This document shows, one piece after another, positions 1 through 6,391 of a DNA stretch of 17,462 nt. Source of the stretch: Bacteroidota bacterium (lineage in GTDB: Bacteria; Bacteroidota; Bacteroidia; Flavobacteriales_F; PHOS-HE28); contig JAEZAU010000108.1 of NCBI GenBank assembly GCA_023430325.1, positions 1 through 17,462 on the forward strand, in the 5' to 3' direction. The position numbers and the translations under genes are program-made. A model generated the notes under the pieces. That model had not been told where the DNA came from and did not search any database. It was given only the letters and a program-made list of their open reading frames with translations. The first letter of the stretch is position 1. Each line of letters starts with the position of its first letter.

Positions 1-96
1 AAATGGATCGGTGCAGGTATCACCATGACGGGGATCGCCGCTGCTGGAGCAGTGGTCGCCATAGTGTTCGGTGAGATCAATCGAATGTTCAAATAA
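1..96 (+). CDS. C-terminal fragment of an upstream membrane protein
   Basis: The first 31 codons read open from the window edge to a TAA at 94-96. They encode a Gly/Ala/Val-rich hydrophobic stretch ending in the polar tail GEINRMFK. This looks like the last transmembrane helix of a membrane protein. The stop is only 3 bases before the ATG of the first exbD, so the two are almost certainly cotranscribed. In Bacteroidota, exbD pairs usually follow exbB (a MotA/TolQ/ExbB proton channel), sometimes with a small membrane protein in between. The fragment could be either one, and it is too short for me to decide. Confidence 0.6.
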   Translation, partial: KWIGAGITMTGIAAAGAVVAIVFGEINRMFK

Positions 97-99
97 CCG

Positions 100-834
100 A
101 TGCTCAGGAAAAGCAAAAGAGGGGGCGTTCAGGAGATCAATGCCGGTTCCATGGCCGACATCGCCTTCCTGCTGCTCATCTTCTTCCTGGTGACCACCAC
201 CATGGATACCGATGCTGGTATTCTCCGGCTCCTTCCTCCCATTGTGGATGAGGACATCGAAATGGAGGTGAACAAGCGGGACGTGTACGAAGTATTGGTG
301 AACGATGCAGACCAACTCCTTGTTGAAGGCCAGCCAATGGACATCAAGGAGCTGCGGGCTGGTGCCAAGGAATTCATGACCAACGCTTCCAACGATCCCG
401 ATCTGCCTGAGAAGAGGCGTATCACTGCGCCGGATGCACAGCAGAGGATCGCCGAGTTCAAGGCAGGGGTGAATTCAGCGACCGATCCGGCAGCGAAACA
501 GTCCTATCAGCAGAGCCTCGAGAAATGGGAGGACCGGCTGCTGACAGTACGACTGCTCGGTGAATACATGGAGCTTCCCCCTAACGCGGTCATCTCCCTG
601 CAGACCGGCTCGAAGACCACGTATGATATGTACGTACAGGTGCAGAACGAGCTTGAGGCGGCGATCCGCGAGCTGAGGGATGATCTGGCCAAGGAGAAGT
701 TCGGGCGCAAGTACGGCCAGCTCGATGAGAAGATCGAAGAGGACCGGGATATGATCAAGGCCATCCGCATGGTCTATCCTCAACGTGTCTCCGAAGCTGA
801 ACCTGTCGAAGTGGGCGCCAAGCCTGGTGCATAA
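100..834 (+). CDS. exbD: ExbD/TolR-family biopolymer transport protein (copy 1)
   Basis: The protein has 244 residues. ExbD proteins partner an ExbB/TolQ channel in the inner membrane and use proton flow to drive TonB- or Tol-like envelope machines. A short cytoplasmic N-terminus is followed by one transmembrane helix (about residues 19-35). That helix carries the expected acidic residue, Asp20, in the segment SMADIAFLLLIFFLV; by family knowledge this is the proton-carrying aspartate. The rest is periplasmic: a variable middle part, then a long charged, helical C-terminal part (about 160-235). At 244 residues it is much longer than E. coli ExbD (about 140), which is usual for this Bacteroidota subfamily. 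The start lies 3 bases after the upstream stop, and the second exbD begins 12 bases after this gene's stop, so all three form one operon. A paralogue lies at 1415-2086. Confidence 0.93.
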   Translation: MLRKSKRGGVQEINAGSMADIAFLLLIFFLVTTTMDTDAGILRLLPPIVDEDIEMEVNKRDVYEVLVNDADQLLVEGQPMDIKELRAGAKEFMTNASNDPDLPEKRRITAPDAQQRIAEFKAGVNSATDPAAKQSYQQSLEKWEDRLLTVRLLGEYMELPPNAVISLQTGSKTTYDMYVQVQNELEAAIRELRDDLAKEKFGRKYGQLDEKIEEDRDMIKAIRMVYPQRVSEAEPVEVGAKPGA

Positions 835-846
835 AGAAGATACAGC

Positions 847-1302
847 ATGTCACGCTTCAAGGACAAAGGATCGAAGGCCACACCAGCCATAAGCACGGCA
901 TCTCTGCCGGACATCATCTTCATGCTCCTGTTCTTCTTCATGGTGACCACCGTGATGCGCGAAGTGGACCTGAAGGTGAAGATCACCCTGCCAGAGGCCA
1001 GTGAAGTGACCAAGTTGGAGGATAAGGCCTTGGTGGATTACATCTATATAGGACCACCGACCGTTTCCACCCTTGGTACCGAACCCTTGATGCAGCTCAA
1101 CGATCAGTTCGCACGGCTGGATGAGATCGATGCATGGGTGAAGATGAACGAAGAGCGCCGTGATGAAGTCTTGCGGCCAAAGATCACACGGTCACTGAAG
1201 GTCGACAAGAAGACCACCATGAAATTGGTCACCGATGTGAAGCAGGAGTTGCGCAAGAGCAATGCACTGAAGATAAACTACAGCACCGCCCAGGGGCGCT
1301 GA
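847..1302 (+). CDS. exbD: ExbD/TolR-family biopolymer transport protein (copy 2)
   Basis: The protein has 151 residues. It belongs to the second ExbD subtype found beside the first in Bacteroidota. It has a short N-terminus with LPDIIFMLLFFFMVTT as the single membrane helix (about residues 20-36) and Asp22 at the conserved intramembrane position. The periplasmic domain of about 110 residues contains a family-typical VDKKTTMKLVTDVKQELRKSNALKINYS region near the C-terminus. In this phylum the two ExbD types probably assemble as a mixed pair around an ExbB channel; this is inference from the constant gene order. The gene starts 12 bases after copy 1, and a strong hairpin terminator follows at 1322-1353, closing the operon. 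Confidence 0.93.
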   Translation: MSRFKDKGSKATPAISTASLPDIIFMLLFFFMVTTVMREVDLKVKITLPEASEVTKLEDKALVDYIYIGPPTVSTLGTEPLMQLNDQFARLDEIDAWVKMNEERRDEVLRPKITRSLKVDKKTTMKLVTDVKQELRKSNALKINYSTAQGR

Positions 1303-1321
1303 TCGGGACATATTCTCTTTT

Positions 1322-1353
1322 GAACGGCCACCGATCGGTGGCCGTTCTTCTTT
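1322..1353 (+). terminator. Strong intrinsic terminator after the exbD operon
   Basis: Bases 1322-1347 form a perfect inverted repeat with 13-base arms and no mismatch. In practice this is an 11-bp stem GAACGGCCACC / GGTGGCCGTTC with a GATC tetraloop, followed by TTCTTTC. A TTTT run also precedes the left arm, so the hairpin may act on both strands. It separates the two-exbD operon from the third exbD. Confidence 0.85.
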
Positions 1354-1414
1354 CAAGTCCCACCGCTTCTCGTTGGCCACGCAAGAGCTGGCGTGAGCGG
1401 CTCGTTCACCGTGC

Positions 1415-2086
1415 ATGATAGCACGAAGAACGCTTGGCCGATCGGAGATCAACGCGGGATCGATGGCGGATATCGCTTTCCTGCTCTTGATCTTTTTCCT
1501 GGTGACCACCACCATGAGCGTAGAGATGGGGATACTACGGATCCTTCCGCCATATGATCCGATCGCTGAGCCCGCTATCGTCCCTGAGCGAAATGTGCTG
1601 AGGGTCCTGGTCAACGACAGCGGTGAATTGATTGTGGAAGATGAACTCATGGTCCTTGATGATCTACGGGGAGTGGTGCAGGAGTTCATGACGAATCCAT
1701 CGGATCGCCCGGATCTACCGCAGATGCGTGTTGTGTCGATGGGGTCCATCAAGATGGTAGGCAACTTCGAACTTGATCGCGAACTTCAGGATAGACTGCG
1801 CACCATCGAATTGATCGGGCCTTATCGCGAACTTCCTCCGAATGCGGTGATCTCGCTGCAGACCGGATCGCAGACCTCGTATGACATGTACGTACAAGTG
1901 CAGAATGAACTCGAATCAGCGATCCGTGAGTTACGTGATCAGCTTTCGAAGAAAAAGTTCGGCCGTAGTTACAGTGAGTTGGATGAAAAGAGCGAAGAGG
2001 ACCGCGACCTGATCAAAGCTATTCGCATGGTCTATCCGCAGCGGGTATCAGAGGCCGAGCCGGTGGAGATTGATGTCAAGCAATGA
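1415..2086 (+). CDS. exbD: ExbD/TolR-family biopolymer transport protein (copy 3, paralogue of copy 1)
   Basis: The protein has 223 residues. It shares with copy 1 an identical 24-residue stretch from EINAGSMAD through the end of the membrane helix (Asp19 conserved). The last 80 or so residues (from LPPNAVISLQTG) differ at only about 12 positions. The middle periplasmic part is strongly diverged and about 21 residues shorter. At DNA level the shared parts differ at many third codon positions, so this is an old duplication held by selection rather than a recent copy. It lies beyond the terminator at 1322-1353, so it needs its own promoter, and it has no exbB or second-type exbD beside it. It may be an alternative periplasmic-specificity subunit for the same ExbB; that is inference. 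No clear ribosome-binding site precedes the ATG. Confidence 0.92.
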   Translation: MIARRTLGRSEINAGSMADIAFLLLIFFLVTTTMSVEMGILRILPPYDPIAEPAIVPERNVLRVLVNDSGELIVEDELMVLDDLRGVVQEFMTNPSDRPDLPQMRVVSMGSIKMVGNFELDRELQDRLRTIELIGPYRELPPNAVISLQTGSQTSYDMYVQVQNELESAIRELRDQLSKKKFGRSYSELDEKSEEDRDLIKAIRMVYPQRVSEAEPVEIDVKQ

Positions 2087-2106
2087 GCATCCCATTCGAT
2101 CGATGG

Positions 2107-2122
2107 CCGATGAGATCATCGG
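2107..2122. terminator. Hairpin between convergent exbD (copy 3) and the DUF2905 gene
   Basis: The arms CCGATGA and TCATCGG are perfectly complementary around a GA centre. A second small hairpin (CCCG...CGGG) follows at about 2129-2146. Neither has a T-run, so termination is plausible only from its position between two convergent genes. Confidence 0.35.
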
Positions 2123-2160
2123 ATAGTTCCCGCGTGTAGATCGGGATATGCCCAAACCTC

Positions 2161-2376
2161 TCACAGCCTTCGCACCAGCCAGAGCACGAGGCTAAGCACC
2201 GCTGACACCACGAGCATCGTCACGATCGGAAAGTAGAGGCTGAACCCATCGCGCTCAATGCGAATGTCGCCTGGCAACCGCCCGATCCACCGCCACCAGC
2301 CGCTTTTCACCAGCCACGGCCACAATAGACCGGCGATGAGCAATAGAACTCCCGCAACGATCAGAAGCCGTCTCAT
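2161..2376 (-). CDS. DUF2905 family small membrane protein
   Basis: The protein has 71 residues, the usual length for DUF2905. There are two membrane helices (about residues 3-22 and 48-68) around the hallmark loop GRLPGDIRIERDGFSLYFPI, which I recognise as the family signature. The function is unknown. It is convergent with the third exbD and divergent from the glycosyltransferase-like gene; the two start codons overlap on the bases CATG (2374-2377). A perfect TAnnTTTG box sits only 4 bases before the ATG on this strand, which suggests a leaderless or nearly leaderless transcript. Confidence 0.92.
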   Translation of the reverse strand: MRRLLIVAGVLLLIAGLLWPWLVKSGWWRWIGRLPGDIRIERDGFSLYFPIVTMLVVSAVLSLVLWLVRRL

Positions 2377-3895
2377 GAGGCAAAACTACCGATCCATTGA
2401 GTTGACTTATGTTCGGGAAGTGGCGCGGGTACATTGGGTCGTTCTATTGATCGCGTTCGGCGTCAGTCTCCTTGTCCGATCGCCGCATATCGGCCGGCCT
2501 TTGAGCGCGCACCATGAATTCTGCACCGCGCTCACATTGATCTTCCTGGAGAACTGGAAGGACGGAGGTTTCCAGGAACACAAAGGCGCGCCTTCATTGA
2601 ATTTCAAAGGTGCCGCCGATCGGTACATCCATCCGCTCTCTTATGAGTTCGCTACTCGTAACGGTGCACTTTATTATCTATCCTTTCCACCTTTCGCCTA
2701 CTACGTTCCGCATTTGGTCTTCAGCGTCTTCGGCATCGATCCAGCGCCATTGCCAATGACCTGGTTCAGCCTTATGTGCCATGCATTGACCGTGATCTTT
2801 CTCGTACTTGCGATAGCCCGGGTGATGGGCGGGTCGGTGGCCACCATTGCCGGGCTGCTCTACCTCTTCATGCCCGCATCCGCGTGGTTCCATGGTACTT
2901 TTTACATGTCCGATTCTTTCGTTCAACTGATGTGGGCCATCCATCTGCATGCAGCGGTGATCTGCTTCACCGATCGAAGAGGCGTTCGGCAACTGGCATA
3001 TTTCGGCGTATCACTCGCATTTCTGGTCTACACTTACTGGCTTGGTGTTTTTGTTGCTACGGTGCATGCAGGCATCGCCGCTGTTCTCTCGATCCGCAGG
3101 AGGGACAGGAGCTTCTGGGCAATGGTGCCGGTCGCCACGATGGCGACGGTGATCCCGATCGCCATCACCGTGTGGCAGTATTCAGCGGTGATCGGCCTTG
3201 AGGGAGTAATGGACTACTGGTGGTACCGTTTCCAGGACAGGGCCACCATGCAGTTCTGGACCGGTGGCCCCATGTACCATCTGCGGATCCTCGGCCATAA
3301 TTACGTGCTCAGTTGGCTACCGCTGCTGTTTTTTCTGCCCGTGGCAGCCTTGCTGATATGGCTGTTCCGCCGACGAATACGCCCCTATACCGACCCGGTG
3401 CTCCTCTCAATGCTGCTCTTTCCAGTATTGATCGATCACGCGGTCTTCTTGAAACATGCGGGGCATGACTTCGGGGCATTGAAAGCCGGGTTCCTTCTTT
3501 GTGCCGTTTCCGCGTGGTGTGTCGATCGGCTTGGTGAGCTTCTCTGGAAACCGCAGATCGCACGAGCAGCCATTACTATCTGTCTCAGCTTGATCGGGAT
3601 CTGGCTGTATTTCCGGATCAATCCAGTGGCTGATGGCGTGAAGGTGCGCTACGATCGACAGATGAGTTGGGGCCATCAGATCGCCAGAACGGTCACCGAT
3701 CAGGAGATCGCATTTGCAATGGGATGGGTTCCTGAGCCACAAGAACAGTGGTATGCCCGAAGGAACATAAAGCCGGTGAAGACCGAGTCGGAAGCATTGG
3801 ATCTTCTGGAACAACGGGGCTTCCGGAGGGGTGTGATATTCATTCAGGCACAGGATTCCTTGATCGCGCAACCGATAGTCAGGGATCCATTCTGA
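2375..3895 (+). CDS. GT-C-type integral membrane glycosyltransferase-like protein
   Basis: The protein has 506 residues from this ATG. It is a polytopic membrane protein with roughly ten hydrophobic segments, the first at about residues 21-35. After helix 1 comes a loop with the acidic HHEF motif (His46-His47-Glu48), followed by YYLSFPPFAYYVPHLVF (about 100-116). This order resembles the family-39 / dolichyl-phosphate-mannose-type (PMT/ArnT) GT-C fold, where an acidic residue in the first external loop is catalytic and the substrate is a polyprenyl-phosphate sugar. I cannot name donor or acceptor. The C-terminal 80 residues are soluble. The frame stays open upstream to 2258, but that part overlaps the DUF2905 gene antisense and has no family look, so I place the start at 2375; a slightly later GTG/TTG start is possible. 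There are no sugar-pathway neighbours. Confidence 0.72.
   Translation: MRQNYRSIELTYVREVARVHWVVLLIAFGVSLLVRSPHIGRPLSAHHEFCTALTLIFLENWKDGGFQEHKGAPSLNFKGAADRYIHPLSYEFATRNGALYYLSFPPFAYYVPHLVFSVFGIDPAPLPMTWFSLMCHALTVIFLVLAIARVMGGSVATIAGLLYLFMPASAWFHGTFYMSDSFVQLMWAIHLHAAVICFTDRRGVRQLAYFGVSLAFLVYTYWLGVFVATVHAGIAAVLSIRRRDRSFWAMVPVATMATVIPIAITVWQYSAVIGLEGVMDYWWYRFQDRATMQFWTGGPMYHLRILGHNYVLSWLPLLFFLPVAALLIWLFRRRIRPYTDPVLLSMLLFPVLIDHAVFLKHAGHDFGALKAGFLLCAVSAWCVDRLGELLWKPQIARAAITICLSLIGIWLYFRINPVADGVKVRYDRQMSWGHQIARTVTDQEIAFAMGWVPEPQEQWYARRNIKPVKTESEALDLLEQRGFRRGVIFIQAQDSLIAQPIVRDPF
2381..2388 (-). promoter_or_regulatory. Bacteroidota -7 promoter box for the DUF2905 gene
   Basis: On the minus strand these bases read TAGTTTTG, a full match to the phylum's TAnnTTTG -7 consensus. 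Transcription should start a few bases downstream, at or beside the ATG at 2376. I see no good -33 TTTG box, so the call rests on the -7 box and its position. Confidence 0.45.
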
Positions 3896-3899
3896 TCCC
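3882..3899 (+). terminator. Hairpin over the stop of the glycosyltransferase-like gene
   Basis: The arms GGGATC and GATCCC are perfectly complementary around the loop CATTCT and span the TGA at 3893-3895. No T-run follows, so this is a weak candidate. It does lie just upstream of the sigma-factor promoter at 3914. Confidence 0.35.
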
Positions 3900-3913
3900 G
3901 ATCGGATACATGC

Positions 3914-3939
3914 TGTAACTTTCGGTTCAGCCGCACGTC
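3914..3939 (+). promoter_or_regulatory. ECF-type promoter P1, upstream of the sigma factor gene
   Basis: TGTAACT (3914-3920) and CGTC (3936-3939) are separated by 15 bases. The same pair recurs upstream of the two downstream envelope genes (5860-5886 and 6344-6369). An AAC-containing -35 with a CGTC-like -10 is the classic promoter form for ECF sigma factors. Transcription would start at about 3946-3950, which implies autoregulation and argues for the translation start at 3970. Confidence 0.65.
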
Positions 3940-3969
3940 ATACTTGTGCGACCCCTCATTGTTGCGCCC

Positions 3970-4455
3970 GTGACACTCGTTGAGTACAACCGCGCCGTGG
4001 ACCTATATGCCGATGGCATCTATCGCTTCGCGTTGAAGCATTTGCGCGATGAGGACCTCGCCAAGGACGTGGTGCAGGAAAGCTTCGCGCGTCTGTGGCT
4101 CAAGGTGGATCAGGTGGATGCCGCCAAGGTGAAAAGTTATCTGTTCACCACCGCGCACCACATCATGGTGGATGAAGTGAGAAAGAGCAGCCGTAACACG
4201 AGGATGGAAGAACATCACGAAGATCTGCGATCGGTCAGCCAGACGCATCCCGATCTGAAGGAGGTGTTGGAGGCTGGTCTGGCGACCTTGCCGGCCATGC
4301 AGCGCAGCGTTGTGTTGCTGCGTGATCTGGAAGGTTATAGCTACGATGAGATCGCGGAGCTTACCGGGTTGAACGAAAGCCAGGTGAAAGTGTACATCTA
4401 CCGTGGGCGCACGGCATTGAAGAATTACATCGGTCAACTGGAGATCGTGTTGTGA
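3970..4455 (+). CDS. ECF-type RNA polymerase sigma factor
   Basis: The protein has 161 residues from the GTG at 3970. Region 2 runs from about residue 5 to 75, with the core-binding and -10-recognition helices (DLAKDVVQESFARLW, then KVKSYLFTTAHHIMVDEVR). Region 4 is at about 105-155, with LPAMQRSVVLLRDLEGYSYDEIAELTGL and the helix-turn-helix NESQVKVYIYRGRTALK that should contact the -35 element. There is no region 1 or 3, as expected for ECF (group 4) sigma factors. An in-frame GTG at 3946 would add 8 residues, but it falls at the predicted transcription start, and the sequence from VTLVEYN is the family-like beginning. The stop overlaps the start of the anti-sigma gene (GTGA at 4452-4455), so translation is probably coupled. 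Confidence 0.93.
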   Translation: MTLVEYNRAVDLYADGIYRFALKHLRDEDLAKDVVQESFARLWLKVDQVDAAKVKSYLFTTAHHIMVDEVRKSSRNTRMEEHHEDLRSVSQTHPDLKEVLEAGLATLPAMQRSVVLLRDLEGYSYDEIAELTGLNESQVKVYIYRGRTALKNYIGQLEIVL

Positions 4456-5792
4456 AGGAGAGGATCGATCATACCAATTACGAGGCCTGGCTGCTTGATC
4501 GGCTTGAGGGGAACCTTACGCCTGAACAGGAGAAGGAACTTGATGCCTTCCTTGCAAAACACCCCGGGCTTGCTCCTGACATGGACGATCTGCCCACCAT
4601 AGCGGATGACCGTGTGTACGGGGACAAGGACAGCTTGAAGCGATCGGTACCCCCGGTCGCTGCGGTAACGGATGCCACTCTTGAAGATCATCTCGTGGGC
4701 AGGCTTGAAGGAGATCTCACGGCCGGGCAGAAGCGCGATCTGGAAAGATTTTTATTCGAACATCCTGAACATTCACGCACTGCCGCGTTGTACGATAGGG
4801 TGAAGATCGATACCGGTGCGGTCGCTTTTCCGGAAAAGCCAATGCTTGCCCGCGCCATTCCACCGATCGGTGCCGTAGGGCGATATACATTGGAGGATCA
4901 CCTTATCGCGAAGCTGGAAGGCGATCTTACCAAAGAGCAGGAACAGGCCCTCTCGCTCTATCTTCAAGCTCATCCGGAAGCCCAACAGGAACTGCGGGCG
5001 CTGGCCCTGACACGCATCGGCCGTGAACCGATCGTTTTCGATGGAAAGGCGGAATTGAAGAAGGCGGCGAAAGTCATATCCATCGGTCGCCAGCAGATCT
5101 TCTACCGCATTGCGATCGCTGCATCCATAGCCATACTTTTTGCCTTGGGCATCTGGTCCCTGCAGAAGCCGGCAGGCTCTGAAGAGATGATCGCAGTTGT
5201 GAAGGACGCCGATCGACCGCCATCACAAGCGAGCGAAGAAAACGCGACCGTCAAGATCGATACAGGGGGAATAATAGAGACCGGCATACAGGAGCCTTCG
5301 ATCGAAAAAGAAGTTCCGGTCACTGCCCGTGAGAAAGCAGCAGTACCAAGGAGCGTTCCGCAGAACGATCCGGCTCCTGCGCTCGCATCGGTACCTGAGG
5401 TCAACATCGAGGAGATGGAGCCGATCGGTCCAACGGAAGTCATCGATGTGCAGATCGCGCAGAAAGATGCTTCACCTGCCCCGATCACCGTGGAGGAACC
5501 TGTGATGCAGGCATTGGCGGAACAAGCTCCCGCAGTCCCCAACAGTGGGCAACAGGTCCGCAATATGACCACGCTTGTAAGCACAGCGTTCAGGGAGAAA
5601 GTGCTGGATGAACCTGTGGCCGACGATCGTCCGCTGGATGCCGCAGATGCCATTGCCGTGGTGGATCGGGGCTTGAAAGCCGTAGGCGGCAGCGAAGCCG
5701 GGTTGAAGGTCGATCACTCCAACGGGAAGATCCAGCGGGTGGGTCTGCGCCTGGGCCGCAACTTCGCCATTACGGCAAGTACCGGTCGTTGA
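4452..5792 (+). CDS. Membrane anti-sigma factor with three tandem cytoplasmic repeat units
   Basis: The protein has 446 residues with a GTG start overlapping the sigma-factor stop. The N-terminal 210 residues hold three copies of an anti-sigma-like unit: an L-E-G-(N/D)-L-T core (residues 18-23, 85-90 and 155-160), each followed by an alpha-helical segment ending in a His-Pro pair, with a charged linker. The spacing is 67 and 70 residues. One such unit is the usual number in Bacteroidota membrane anti-sigma factors. A single transmembrane helix follows at about 217-236, then a roughly 210-residue Pro/Glu/Val-rich periplasmic tail in which I recognise no domain. The inferred role is to bind the sigma factor at the membrane and release it on an envelope signal. 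No zinc-binding HxxxCxxC motif is present, so it is not a ZAS-type anti-sigma factor. Confidence 0.8.
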   Translation: MKERIDHTNYEAWLLDRLEGNLTPEQEKELDAFLAKHPGLAPDMDDLPTIADDRVYGDKDSLKRSVPPVAAVTDATLEDHLVGRLEGDLTAGQKRDLERFLFEHPEHSRTAALYDRVKIDTGAVAFPEKPMLARAIPPIGAVGRYTLEDHLIAKLEGDLTKEQEQALSLYLQAHPEAQQELRALALTRIGREPIVFDGKAELKKAAKVISIGRQQIFYRIAIAASIAILFALGIWSLQKPAGSEEMIAVVKDADRPPSQASEENATVKIDTGGIIETGIQEPSIEKEVPVTAREKAAVPRSVPQNDPAPALASVPEVNIEEMEPIGPTEVIDVQIAQKDASPAPITVEEPVMQALAEQAPAVPNSGQQVRNMTTLVSTAFREKVLDEPVADDRPLDAADAIAVVDRGLKAVGGSEAGLKVDHSNGKIQRVGLRLGRNFAITASTGR

Positions 5793-5804
5793 TCGGACCA
5801 CATT

Positions 5805-5830
5805 GCCGATCGCCGTTCGGCCAGCTTTTC
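5805..5830 (+). terminator. Weak terminator after the sigma/anti-sigma operon
   Basis: Stem GCCGA (5805-5809) / TCGGC (5817-5821) with a 7-base loop is followed by CAG and the short run CTTTTC. The stem is short, but the position 12 bases after the anti-sigma stop fits. Confidence 0.45.
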
Positions 5831-5859
5831 ACCCGCTCATCACTTAAGCCATCGGATCC

Positions 5860-5886
5860 TGTAACTAGGATGGGAGCTTGGTCGTC
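5860..5886 (+). promoter_or_regulatory. ECF-type promoter P2, upstream of the TonB-C-like gene
   Basis: TGTAACT (5860-5866), 16-base spacer, CGTC (5883-5886). This matches P1 and P3 in both boxes, with one extra base in the spacer. The predicted transcription start at about 5893-5897 leaves a short leader before the ATG at 5909. Confidence 0.65.
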
Positions 5887-5908
5887 CAATGGCTAAACAA
5901 CCATCGCC

Positions 5909-6280
5909 ATGAAGACCCGCATCACACACATCATCACACTGGTAGCCGCATTCCTCACCATCGGGCAGGCATTCGCTGCAGAGCCGGTGAAAGTGAACAG
6001 CAACACTACGGCCCGATCGCTGGAACGTGCACTGGATCACGAGTTGAACAAGCACCTGTCATATCCAGTACTGGAGAAGGCCGACATGACCGGTGATGTA
6101 TATGTGAGCTTCGTAGTGAACAAGGAAGGCCGCATCGAAGTGATGGAGTGCAATTCCACCAACGAAAAGCTTCGCCAGTACGTGATCAAGAAACTGGCCC
6201 GTGTGGATATCGGTGATAATCCCAACGGTATCTGGAAGACCACGCACATGCGCATTTCGTTCCATCCGGAGAGAACATGA
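5909..6280 (+). CDS. Secreted TonB-C-like protein
   Basis: The protein has 123 residues. A clear signal peptide (MKTR, then a hydrophobic stretch, then a cleavage site near AFA-AEP at residues 22-25) is followed by one compact domain. The pattern GDVYVSFVVNKEGRIEVMECNSTNEKLRQYVIKKL resembles the TonB C-terminal / energy-transducer fold, in which that beta-alpha unit is typical. A membrane anchor and a Pro-rich spacer, both needed in a true TonB, are missing, so I infer a free periplasmic protein rather than an energy transducer. It is probably monocistronic: P2 lies upstream and a strong terminator follows. It is likely controlled by the neighbouring ECF sigma factor. The start at 5909 is chosen for the signal peptide; the other frame opening at 5878 is not coding. 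Confidence 0.75.
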   Translation: MKTRITHIITLVAAFLTIGQAFAAEPVKVNSNTTARSLERALDHELNKHLSYPVLEKADMTGDVYVSFVVNKEGRIEVMECNSTNEKLRQYVIKKLARVDIGDNPNGIWKTTHMRISFHPERT

Positions 6281-6302
6281 TCAGGTCAGGATGGATCGTG
6301 CA

Positions 6303-6335
6303 AAGTGGCCCCTGCAAAGGGGCCACTTCTTTTTT
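6303..6335 (+). terminator. Strong intrinsic terminator after the TonB-C-like gene
   Basis: A 10-bp perfect stem AAGTGGCCCC / GGGGCCACTT has the loop TGCAAA and is followed by C and six T. This is a textbook rho-independent terminator. It lies directly before promoter P3, so the next gene must be transcribed separately. Confidence 0.93.
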
Positions 6336-6343
6336 GCTTCCGC

Positions 6344-6369
6344 TGTAACTATCACACAGAGCGGCCGTC
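6344..6369 (+). promoter_or_regulatory. ECF-type promoter P3, upstream of the outer-membrane beta-barrel gene
   Basis: TGTAACT (6344-6350), 15-base spacer, CGTC (6366-6369). It sits between a strong terminator and the ATG at 6392, exactly where a promoter is needed. The predicted leader is about 13-16 bases. Confidence 0.65.
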
Positions 6370-6391
6370 CTATGAACAAGAACAGAGTGCG

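Noticed and set aside
1192..1764. A minus-strand open frame (190 residues) across the terminator and the third exbD
   Set aside because: It crosses the strong terminator palindrome and mirrors conserved exbD sequence; the translation has no recognisable domain.
3946..3969. Starting the sigma factor at the upstream GTG
   Set aside because: That GTG coincides with the predicted transcription start of promoter P1, and the extra eight residues do not resemble family N-termini; the GTG at 3970 fits both.
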